Below are positions 8,033-15,024 of a DNA stretch of 64,000 nt, one piece after another (position 1 is the first letter of the stretch; every line of letters starts with the position of its first letter). The stretch is taken from NCBI RefSeq assembly GCF_031501865.1, contig NZ_JARRCW010000001.1, forward strand, positions 2,997,001 through 3,061,000. The letters are read 5' to 3'. The notes below the pieces were generated by a model that saw only the letters and a program-made list of their open reading frames with translations, searched no databases and was not told the DNA's origin. The DNA comes from Pseudovibrio sp. M1P-2-3. Lineage in GTDB: Bacteria; Pseudomonadota; Alphaproteobacteria; Rhizobiales; Stappiaceae. The position numbers and the translations under genes were made by a program.

Positions 8033-9190
8033 ATGAACGTTCTTGACACCACCAAAGCCCTATTGAAAGAGCTGATTGCATTCCCGACAATATCGTCCAA
8101 TAGCAATCTGGATATGATCGATTGCCTTGCCCAGTATCTGTCCAGTTCAGGAGCGACGGTTGAAATCTGGCGGGATGAAAGTGGGAGGAAGGCAAACCTC
8201 TTTGCCACGATAGGCCCCAACATTGATGATGGCATCGTACTATCTGGGCACTGCGATGTTGTTCCGACTGCTGATCAAGACTGGACAAACGACCCGTTCG
8301 AAATGATTGAGCGGAATGGAAAATTGTTTGGCAGAGGAACCTGCGATATGAAGGGGTTCATTGCGGCAGCGGTCGCCATGGCCCCGCGATATGCCCAGCT
8401 TAACCTCAAACGTCCGATCCACTTTGCGTTTACATATGACGAGGAAGTTGGCTGCTTCGGCGCTCAAGCTCTTGCCCAGTCACTTCGCCAGCACAGACTG
8501 AACCCTGCCGTTGCTATTGTTGGCGAACCCACATCAATGCGGATTATAGAAGGTCACAAAGGATGTTACGAGTACATAACCCATTTTACGGGACTAGAAG
8601 GTCACGGTTCCAACCCTGATCAAGGTGTTAACGCTGTTGAGTATGCAACCCGATATGTGAGCCGCTTACTTGAGTTAAAAGATGAACTGCGTAGTAAAGC
8701 GCCCAAGAATTGTAGATTTGAGCCCCCTTGGACAACCATCAACACAGGCGCACTCATTGGGGGTACAGCCCGTAACGTGATCCCCGGGAAGGCACGTGTC
8801 GAGTGGGAAATGCGTCCAGTTCAACCCTCTGATGCGGACTTCGTTAAAAATCATCTAGATCAATACTGCACCCATGCCTTACTACCAGCAATGCAGGCTA
8901 TTTGCCCTGATGCGAGTGTTGTTACCGAAATTATTGCTGAGGTGGATGGTCTTGAGCCCGTCCCGGAAAATGAAGCGCGTACAATCCTTAGCGAACTAAC
9001 CGGCACGCATGAGACAGATTTAGTGTCATTCGGTACTGAGGCAGGCATGTTTCAAGCATTAGGAATGACAGTCGTTGTTTGCGGTCCGGGCTCAATTGAA
9101 CAGGCACACAAGTCTGATGAGTATGTTTCGGTTACCCAGATATCTCAATGCCTTGAGATGCTGGATCGTCTTTGCGAACGGCTGGTTTAA
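8033..9190 (+). CDS. ArgE-like M20 deacetylase, probable N-acetyl-diaminobutyrate deacetylase in the EutE/DoeB step
   Basis: 385 residues, full length for the ArgE/DapE M20 metallopeptidase family. Metal-ligand motifs are clear: 'VLSGHCDVVP' (His/Asp, about residue 64), 'GRGTCDMKGFIAA' (bridging Asp, about 103), 'FTYDEEVGCFGA' (catalytic Glu-Glu, about 138), 'VGEPTSMRIIEGHKG' (about 163) and a final His in 'EQAHKSDEYVSV'. In most ectoine clusters the EutE/DoeB step is done by a shorter aspartoacylase/AstE-type enzyme of about 330 residues, so this is a different enzyme class in the same place. Its coupling to eutD (3-base gap) argues that it deacetylates N-alpha- or N-gamma-acetyl-diaminobutyrate. 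General acetylornithine deacetylase activity is the alternative. Confidence 0.8.
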   Translation: MNVLDTTKALLKELIAFPTISSNSNLDMIDCLAQYLSSSGATVEIWRDESGRKANLFATIGPNIDDGIVLSGHCDVVPTADQDWTNDPFEMIERNGKLFGRGTCDMKGFIAAAVAMAPRYAQLNLKRPIHFAFTYDEEVGCFGAQALAQSLRQHRLNPAVAIVGEPTSMRIIEGHKGCYEYITHFTGLEGHGSNPDQGVNAVEYATRYVSRLLELKDELRSKAPKNCRFEPPWTTINTGALIGGTARNVIPGKARVEWEMRPVQPSDADFVKNHLDQYCTHALLPAMQAICPDASVVTEIIAEVDGLEPVPENEARTILSELTGTHETDLVSFGTEAGMFQALGMTVVVCGPGSIEQAHKSDEYVSVTQISQCLEMLDRLCERLV

Positions 9191-9346
9191 TATGAAATTG
9201 CGCTATGATCTTGCGTATGGCTTGGAAACATTGCGCACCTCAACTTCGCGTCACCTCCTCCTATCCTGAGAGTTGCTACCTATCAAAAAGCTCTTTACAG
9301 AAATTAAGAAAAGCAGCCGGAACAGTGGCTTCCCCCACGACTTTAT

Positions 9347-9360
9347 CGGTGTATACAACA
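9347..9360. promoter_or_regulatory. Candidate GntR/FCD operator 3, autoregulatory
   Basis: CGGTGTATACAACA carries the same TGTATACAACA seen at 6684-6694 and lies 24 bases before the preferred GTG start of the GntR gene. The placement suggests the regulator controls its own synthesis as well as the eutB/eutD promoters. Confidence 0.55.
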
Positions 9361-9384
9361 CAAAGAATTGAGAGAGTTAAACCG

Positions 9385-10083
9385 GTGAACCTTATAGATA
9401 AAACCAGCGTAGACAACAGCGCCCGAGATCGATTTGATCGGATGTACTACGAAATCAGGGACCGAATTTGTCTGCTGGATTACTCCCCAGGAACACGCCT
9501 ATCAGAAACCGAACTAGCCGAAGAATTCGGGGTGAGCCGCACACCGTTGCGCAGAGTTCTGGTACGGCTGGAAAGCGACGGCCTATTACAATCAGTCCAC
9601 GGGGTTGGCACGTTTGTCACAGACGTAGATATCACTGAACTAGAACAGACTTACCTATTGCGGATGGAACTGGCAGAACTAAGCGGGAAGCTCTCGCCAG
9701 CCTCCCCAAAACAGACCATGGTAGAAGAATTAAATGCCCTGTCTTTACGCTCTAAACAGTTATTGAAAAGCCCTAATGCACGCGAATTTTCAATTCTTAT
9801 TATGGAGTTCTTTCTCGCACTCCTTCAGCTTACAGAAAATATTCCACTTAGGGAAGTTTCCGAACAGTTATATATGCAGACCACCCGAATCTGGCTAAAA
9901 TCCCTTTTCGCTTCTGTCATTGACTTGGGAGATGAAGTTGCCATCTTTAACCGCGAATTAGATGACATTCTAACCGCATTAAAACTCGGCGACCTGCAAG
10001 CTGTATCTCTAATACAAAAAGCTCATATTTCCATGAGCTTTACGCGCATGAGGGTTTCATATCAGAATTCTGAAAACACGTAA
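9385..10083 (+). CDS. GntR family (FCD subfamily) transcriptional regulator, likely controller of the ectoine locus
   Basis: 232 residues from the GTG start at 9385, which has AGAGAG about 9 bases upstream. The longer open frame back to 9205 would run through the operator-like palindrome and lacks homology-like sequence, so it is rejected as the start. The N-terminal winged helix is typical ('LSETELAEEFGVSRTPLRRV', then 'LESDGLLQSVHGVGTFV'), followed by an all-helical FCD-like effector domain beginning 'ITELEQTYLLRMELAEL'. Ectoine loci of Ruegeria type are ruled by EnuR, a MocR protein with an aminotransferase domain. That domain is absent here, so this locus uses a different GntR subclass. 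The role is inferred from position and from the repeated operator-like motif. Confidence 0.8.
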   Translation: MNLIDKTSVDNSARDRFDRMYYEIRDRICLLDYSPGTRLSETELAEEFGVSRTPLRRVLVRLESDGLLQSVHGVGTFVTDVDITELEQTYLLRMELAELSGKLSPASPKQTMVEELNALSLRSKQLLKSPNAREFSILIMEFFLALLQLTENIPLREVSEQLYMQTTRIWLKSLFASVIDLGDEVAIFNRELDDILTALKLGDLQAVSLIQKAHISMSFTRMRVSYQNSENT

Positions 10084-10268
10084 AACGGCATTGCCGGAGC
10101 TATGAGCTCGTTAACTTGATTGGGTGTTGGTCTACAAATTCCATCAGGGCCAGCGGAATAGACCGCGAGAGCAGGCCGGATAGATGACTGCAAACCTACT
10201 TTGCCATAATTTATATAACTCTTGCAATCCGGGGCATGTTCATAGATGGCAATGCCGGGACACGTCAT
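10062..10268 (-). CDS. Small hypothetical protein (68 aa)
   Basis: I do not recognise this protein. The ATG at 10268 has a good GGAGGG ribosome site 5-6 bases upstream, better than the earlier in-frame start at 10283. The 68-residue product is soluble, begins 'MTCPGIAIYEHAPDCKSYIN' and contains three cysteines. Its 3' end overlaps the convergent GntR gene by 22 bases, which is unusual and lowers confidence. It lies just outside the left repeat of the tRNA island. Confidence 0.4.
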   Translation of the reverse strand: MTCPGIAIYEHAPDCKSYINYGKVGLQSSIRPALAVYSAGPDGICRPTPNQVNELIAPAMPFYVFSEF

Positions 10269-10321
10269 AGTTAAACCCTCCACTGAGGAAAGCCTAAATA
10301 AATCAACGATATCAAAAAAAG

Positions 10322-10336
10322 ATGGCGGACACGGAG
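10322..10336. repeat. Left attachment-site remnant (copy of tRNA-Ser 3' end)
   Basis: ATGGCGGACACGGAG is identical to 22525-22539, where it forms the 3' terminus of tRNA-Ser including the encoded CCA. The flanks differ on both sides. The arrangement (short tRNA-end copy on the far side of foreign DNA lying 3' of the tRNA) is what integration by a tyrosine recombinase into a tRNA leaves behind. Confidence 0.7.
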
Positions 10337-10557
10337 AGCGGCAGGTTATTACGGAAATTTAATAGTTTCAACTACTTACAATAAGATTTTGTTTCTGTTG
10401 GTCACTATCTTGGTTCCTAATTTGGTTTACGCCTCCTTTACTGGAGAATACAGATTTTATTGTATCCCAATAGGCTTCAAAGATTTTACTGATGAATTCT
10501 ACTATAATTTAGTTCGAATGCTGAGTTAACACCGTTGGACGAGGCGATGAGCTGGGG

Positions 10558-11085
10558 TTATTGAGAAGTATATGCCCGGTTTGGAGAGGGGAAGCTCAGT
10601 TGAATTTCTCCTCCAAACTTCGTGCTGCTACGTAGCTTTACTTTCTGCATACAGTTCTTTCTCGTCATGACCTCAGCTGCTATTCGCTCCAGAGCGTAAA
10701 AGACAGGTGCCAAGATAATGCCAAAGAATATAACGTCGATCATGCCGGAAAAGACGGCCACACCGATGGCTTGGCACATTTTATCCCTGTCACCGCTAGA
10801 GATCACTTGCGGAATGACACCTATGATGAAAGCAAAGGACGTCATCACGATAAGACCTTAAACACAAGCGGCTCGCTTCAATTGCGGCCTCAGTTATACT
10901 GTGCCACTTATTTTCCAGATCTCTTGCAAGCTCCACAATCAAAACTACATTTTTCGACGCTAGGCCAGTCAAAACAAACAGGCTGATCAAGGTGAGAATA
11001 CTGTTCGTTCCACCTGAAAGATACACGCCGACAAGCAATGCTACTCAAAAGATGGTCGCTATGAAAACCGGGTAGCAGCATACTC
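10558..11085 (-). pseudogene. RND efflux transporter (AcrB/MexB type), frameshifted C-terminal fragment
   Basis: Two overlapping minus-strand frames together spell the end of an RND inner-membrane pump. The first (from about 11050, 'VYLSGGTNSILTLISLFVL' then 'GLASKNVVLIVELARDLE') matches the NAILIVEFA helix region. After a frameshift near 10850 the second gives 'MMTSFAFIIGVIPQVISSG' and 'IGVAVFSGMIDVIFFGIILA', the last transmembrane helices. A stop interrupts the frame just upstream (about 11047), and the remaining 900 or so residues are missing. The fragment lies close to the left island boundary and is not functional. Confidence 0.8.
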
Positions 11086-11219
11086 ACATTTTTAGTTATT
11101 GAAAATTCACCTCACAACTCCCGTGGGTGGTACCGCGCCTATATTCGTATAGATTGTATATGAAATATTAATCAACTTATAGATGCGTAGATTAAAGTTT
11201 ACTTTCTTAGGGAAATTTG

Positions 11220-11765
11220 ATGGCTGAACCATTCCTTTCAGAGATATCTATCTGGGCCTTAACTTTTGCGGTAAGAGATTGGGCTTTTTGCGATGGTCAA
11301 GTCCTCGCTGTATCCCAAAATCAAGCACTTGCGAGTTTGTTGAAGGATTATTATGGCGGAAATGGCCAAACAACCTTTGGCCTACCTGACTTTCGGGGAA
11401 GAAGTCCAAAAGGATGGTATGCGGAACGTCTAGGGACAAAAGCAGGACAGGAAGCACAGACATTAACTACTGTTAGCTTAACCACGCACTCTCACAGTAA
11501 TGTGCGACTAGGTGTTAGGGATTCAGATGGTGAGACCAAAGCAGCTGCTGGCCTAAGTCTGGCACAACCAACATTCACAACTGGTTCTGGCGCAAAGTTC
11601 TCCGGTTTTTCATTCGTTGATGACTCAGGTGCCGACACAACCATTTCTACTGGTCTTAATGAAACATTGTCTACTGGCTCTGGGCTATCATTCTCAGTCC
11701 GTAGTCCATATTCCGTCATTAACTATGAAATCGCTTTGAAAGGGGCTTATCCGCCTCGAAATTAA
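11220..11765 (+). CDS. Phage tail-collar (MdpB-like) protein, copy 1
   Basis: 181 residues from ATG 11220 (AGGGA upstream; the preceding TTG is not preferred). The N-terminal tail-collar domain shows the family signature 'PFLSEISIWALTFAVRDWAF', 'DYYGGNGQTTFGLPDFRGR' and a 'TTHSHSN' His motif, then a Ser/Thr/Gly-rich low-complexity part and a conserved closing 'SPYSVINYEIALKGAYPPRN'. Such small proteins are called microcystin-dependent protein MdpB or tail-fibre collar proteins and occur in tandem sets outside complete prophages. Their biological role is unclear. It is followed by two paralogues and a DUF6916-like gene in one apparent operon. Confidence 0.85.
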   Translation: MAEPFLSEISIWALTFAVRDWAFCDGQVLAVSQNQALASLLKDYYGGNGQTTFGLPDFRGRSPKGWYAERLGTKAGQEAQTLTTVSLTTHSHSNVRLGVRDSDGETKAAAGLSLAQPTFTTGSGAKFSGFSFVDDSGADTTISTGLNETLSTGSGLSFSVRSPYSVINYEIALKGAYPPRN

Positions 11766-11791
11766 GCTTTTTTTTCTGAGGGAAGTATAAA

Positions 11792-12349
11792 ATGACTGAG
11801 CCTTTCATATCGCAGATTTCCATATTTGGGAACGATTTCGGCGTGAGAAACTGGGCCTTATGCCAAGGAGCGACCTTGGGCATAAACGAGTTTACAGCAC
11901 TGTTTGCATTAATTTCGACTTTATATGGAGGCAATGGACGGACTGACTTTGCTCTTCCAGACCTTCGTGCCAGAGTGCCGGTGCAAAGTGGACAAGGGCC
12001 AGGTCTTACAAACCGACCAATTGGGTTGCCAGGGGGCTTCTCCAGCGAGTATTTACCTTATGTTTGCATGCCTGCCCATACACACTCTTTTGTACAGTTA
12101 GCACAAAATATAGATGGAAGCGAAGGGCCCTCGGATTCATCAATGCCCGCAAACCCCAGAGGTATTTTCGGTGGTCAACCATTTGTTGCAGATTGGTATA
12201 CTGCAACAGGAGCAGTCACATCCCTAGCCTCCGCCAATGCGCCCAAAACAAATTCAACAGGTAACGAAGGTTCTTTCAGCATTGAGTGCCCTTACCAAGT
12301 GGTCAACTATCAGATTGCGTTAACAGGAACTTTCCCAAGCCGCTCATAG
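11792..12349 (+). CDS. Phage tail-collar (MdpB-like) protein, copy 2
   Basis: 185 residues, paralogous to the genes on both sides. The collar motif is 'FGNDFGVRNWALCQGATLGI', 'TLYGGNGRTDFALPDLRARV', followed by the 'MPAHTHSF' His motif and the closing 'CPYQVVNYQIALTGTFPSRS'. A GAGGGAAG ribosome site precedes the ATG. Gene order and spacing (26 bases after copy 1) indicate co-transcription. The paralogues differ mainly in the middle and C-terminal half, as expected if they assemble into a heteromeric particle or bind different ligands, which is speculation. Confidence 0.85.
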   Translation: MTEPFISQISIFGNDFGVRNWALCQGATLGINEFTALFALISTLYGGNGRTDFALPDLRARVPVQSGQGPGLTNRPIGLPGGFSSEYLPYVCMPAHTHSFVQLAQNIDGSEGPSDSSMPANPRGIFGGQPFVADWYTATGAVTSLASANAPKTNSTGNEGSFSIECPYQVVNYQIALTGTFPSRS

Positions 12350-12379
12350 GGCATGTCAAACTATGATTGTGAGGAACCA

Positions 12380-12937
12380 ATGGCTGATCCTTTTATTTCT
12401 CAGGTAAGTATGTTTGGGCTTAATTTTGCTATCCGCGGCTATGGAGTATGTAGCGGCGCCTTACTTTCCATCGCCTCTCAACAAACCCTTTTTTCTCTCA
12501 TTGGAACAACCTATGGAGGGGATGGACGAACTAGCTTTGGCTTGCCGGAGCTGCGCGGTAGATTTCCAGTTGGTCCTACAACACGAGCATCCCCCCCAAC
12601 GGGATTTCAGTATATATTGGGGCAGCGAGCGGGCAATGAAACTGTCACATTAATTGAGCAGAACTTGCCACCTCATACGCATACAAATGTTTTCCCAGCA
12701 GCTTCTTCGCTTGTCGGAGATTCCGTACCTAGTGCAAATGCAGTTCTGTCAGTCCCGGTTGTTGGTACTACGTCAGGTGATGGATTTACACCAACATCAA
12801 CCAGTGGAGTTGCACTCTCAACTTCAGGCAACACCATGTCTACCGAAGGAGGAGGGCAGCCTCTTCCCATTATGGAGCGTTATTTAGCGATCACCTATGA
12901 AATTGCGATGCTTGGGACGTATCCGCAGCGCGCTTAA
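12380..12937 (+). CDS. Phage tail-collar (MdpB-like) protein, copy 3
   Basis: 185 residues from ATG 12380, which has GAGGAA 4 bases upstream. An in-frame ATG at 12353 would add nine residues without family similarity. The collar signature is 'DPFISQVSMFGLNFAIRGYG', 'TTYGGDGRTSFGLPELRGRF', the 'LPPHTHTN' His motif and the closing 'YLAITYEIAMLGTYPQRA'. Of the three copies it is nearest to the textbook family sequence. It is followed after about 100 bases by the DUF6916-like gene. Confidence 0.87.
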   Translation: MADPFISQVSMFGLNFAIRGYGVCSGALLSIASQQTLFSLIGTTYGGDGRTSFGLPELRGRFPVGPTTRASPPTGFQYILGQRAGNETVTLIEQNLPPHTHTNVFPAASSLVGDSVPSANAVLSVPVVGTTSGDGFTPTSTSGVALSTSGNTMSTEGGGQPLPIMERYLAITYEIAMLGTYPQRA

Positions 12938-13044
12938 AGCAATTCCACCTGAAACTAAATAGGCAGCACTCCCCTGATATGCGTTTTTCACACTCTCTGA
13001 TGTCAACAGTAAGTAATTACACAGCAATAGAAAAGGTAAAGTAA

Positions 13045-13329
13045 ATGAAGAGAATTGGTGACTTAAAAGTTGAAAATTTCGAAGGCCTAGAAGGCGAGAT
13101 GTTTTCTCTTGGGCACTTTAGAGTTGAACTTTTACAAGTTCATAGAGGTCCGGAAACTCCCAGTCGATTTCGCCAGCAATTCTCTTTGATTTTCAACTGC
13201 CCAGATGAGTTTGAAAGCAGCCATGCTGATTTAGAGCTCAGTCATGAAAAAGTTGGTAGTCATAGGCTATTTGTGAGCAAAGTACTCGGATATGAAGAAC
13301 CTATGAATCTGGAAATAGTTTTCAATTAG
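13045..13329 (+). CDS. DUF6916-like small protein linked to tail-collar genes
   Basis: 94 residues, no signal peptide or membrane segment. The pattern 'VENFEGLEGEMFSL', 'VELLQVHRG', 'FRQQFSLIFNCPDEF' and 'HEKVGSHRLFVSKVL' fits a family of about 90-100 residues (which I recall as DUF6916) found beside tandem tail-collar/MdpB proteins. The last strand carries the 'LEIVFN' ending usual there. Function is unknown. The constant association suggests it is a structural or assembly partner of the collar proteins. Confidence 0.65.
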   Translation: MKRIGDLKVENFEGLEGEMFSLGHFRVELLQVHRGPETPSRFRQQFSLIFNCPDEFESSHADLELSHEKVGSHRLFVSKVLGYEEPMNLEIVFN

Positions 13330-13415
13330 GATACTGTAGGGACAGGCTTGTGCAGATTTTCTGCACCACCTGAAACAGTCGACACACCGATAGCCTATCT
13401 TTTCGTCAAAAGCTT

Positions 13416-13573
13416 CTATAGCTCCGCTTCTATCTCAAGCTGCCACCGCGCTTCGCGCTCATACGCTTCCTTACTATCCCCTATAAGCATCTCATCTGGT
13501 ATCCGTACATCAGAGCGTACCTTTTGGAACTTGCCGCATCCCCATCGCTCCATCCTGGAAAGGTTGGCTGGAA
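13416..13573 (-). pseudogene. Unidentified gene remnant left of the IS nest
   Basis: A minus-strand frame reads 'ANLSRMERWGCGKFQKVRSD' and continues to '...YEREARWQLEIEAEL', ending in a stop at 13416. It looks like the C-terminus of a real protein that is cut off on its upstream side at the IS6-type end near 13574. I cannot assign a family. Confidence 0.3.
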
Positions 13574-13726
13574 GGGTCCTGTTGCAAACTCGTTTTAAGG
13601 GGGTAGTGTCAAATATCTTTCGCACTTTTTGCTTTCAAGCAACGGCTCCGGTTTGATCCTCGATGTTTTCGAAGAGTGGCTTCATGTTCATGTATCGTTT
13701 TGTGGCCCATGTGGATCCTGCGATGT

Positions 13727-13756
13727 GTCTTAATCTGGCGGCCGCCAGATTAAGAC
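13727..13756. repeat. Perfect 30-bp palindrome inside the IS256 transposase gene
   Basis: Positions 13727-13741 and 13742-13756 are exact reverse complements with no loop (arms GTCTTAATCTGGCGG / CCGCCAGATTAAGAC). It encodes the conserved 'SCLNLAAARLRH' segment of the transposase, so it may be a by-product of coding sequence, but a perfect 30-mer is unusual. Confidence 0.8.
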
Positions 13757-14082
13757 AGGACTTTCCGTCTGGAAACGCCCCAACCACACGGGTTCTGCGT
13801 CGAATCTCCCGCATGATACGCTCCAACGGATTATTGGTCCTGATCTTGCGCCAGTGGCTGTCAGGGAAGGCATAAAAACTCAGCGTCTCCCCGATATGGG
13901 TTTCGATCAGTTCTGCCGCTTTGGTCATCTTGCGTGCTCGCAAAGCAGCGATAACAGCCTCGGTTTTTTGTTGTGCTGCCGCACGACTTTCCTGCGCATG
14001 GATCGCCTTGAGCATATGGCTTACCTCCCGAACTCTGGTAGAGGGTAGTTAAGAAAATACATTACGGTAGCGAGAAGGAGCT

Positions 14083-14107
14083 GAAAACGATCCAGTGAAT
14101 CGTTTTC
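14083..14107. repeat. Short inverted repeat inserted in the IS256 transposase
   Basis: GAAAACGAT and ATCGTTTTC (9-bp arms) flank CCAGTGA. It is the core of a segment (14070-14117) that replaces two residues of the IS256 transposase with sixteen, in frame. It resembles the dispersed palindromic intergenic repeats of alphaproteobacteria. Confidence 0.6.
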
Positions 14108-15024
14108 CCTTTGAGCGAACCATACAACGCTGCCAGCGGGCCTCAGGAAGGTACTCCTCAATGCTTTCAATCAATCCACGACAGGCATCAGAAATGATTA
14201 ATTGAACGCCGGAAAGACCACGATCTATCAAATGGCGTAGAAATGACGACCAGCCGGACTTGTCTTCCTTGGCCCCTTCAACGATCCCAACAATCTCGCG
14301 GTATCCTTCTGTGTTAACCGCAGAAGCCACCAGCAATGAAACATTGCGAACCTCCCCAGCCCAGGTGCGCTTCATTACAATGCCGTCCAAATACAGATAG
14401 GGATGATCCCCCTCGATGGGGCGCTGGCACCATTGTTCGATCTTGGCGTAGATCTTCTTATTGAGATTGGAAACTGTACCTGGTGAGACTCGCGTCCCCC
14501 ACAGGGCCTCGGTTATGTCTTCCACACGGCGCACCGAAACACCCGCCAGATACATCTCGATAAGCGCTTCCTCAACCGAGCTTTCCCGGCGCTGGTAACG
14601 CTCGATGATCGCCGTCTCAAAGGCTTGCTTACGCAGCTTTGGCATCTTCAGCTTAACCGGACCAGCCTTGGTGCGCAGGGAACGCTCATAACTACCAGCA
14701 CGCGTATCCTGACGCCCTTCAGAGCGTTCATCGCGTCCAGCCCCACACAATCGGTCGGCTTCGGCATCCAGCATCGCATTCAAGGCCTCTTCAACCGTGC
14801 CGCGTACCATCTCGCCAAGATGATCCTTGATCCGGGCCTCATCAATGCGGATGACGTTGTTCAATTCCTTCTGCTTATCGGTCTCGTCCATAATCTGATC
14901 CCCTCATCCAGTGTGAGTGGAACCGAACTCAACAGCAAATGTGATGGAGTGGATGCCCCACCCGGCGGCATCGCAATGTGCCATATTTACGATTGAAGCA
15001 ATCGAAGATTGGGAAGGGACATCC

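Larger units (their letters stand above)
13635..14891 (-). pseudogene. IS256-family transposase, inactivated
   Basis: Read through, the frame gives a transposase of about 400 codons, the normal IS256 size: N-terminal 'HLGEMVRGTVEEALNAMLDA', the catalytic-domain signature 'LYLDGIVMKRTWAGEV', and a C-terminal 'HWRKIRTNNPLERIMREIRR'. Two lesions are visible. Codons for 16 residues replace the expected two after 'RWQRCMV' (14070-14117, an inserted palindromic repeat), and a TAA stop lies at 14049-14051 where the family has an ordinary codon. The reading frame is unchanged across both, so the decay is recent. The DDE enzyme would be truncated after about 280 residues. Confidence 0.88.
13599..14948 (-). 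mobile_element. IS256-family insertion sequence (defective)
   Basis: The element consists of one transposase gene and short flanks. The left end is placed at GGGGGTAGTGTCAAATATCT, a sequence typical of IS256-family termini. The right end is set by the start of the next element's subterminal repeat at 14949. The exact ends are uncertain because no matching inverted repeat could be aligned with confidence. Confidence 0.6.

Noticed and set aside
9205-9384. N-terminal extension of the GntR gene (60 codons)
   Set aside because: It covers the operator-like palindrome, lacks helix-turn-helix family sequence, and a GTG with a ribosome site follows at 9385.
13348-13656. 102-codon plus-strand frame left of the IS256 element
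   Set aside because: It crosses the IS6-type end and the IS256 end, so it is a chance frame over element boundaries.
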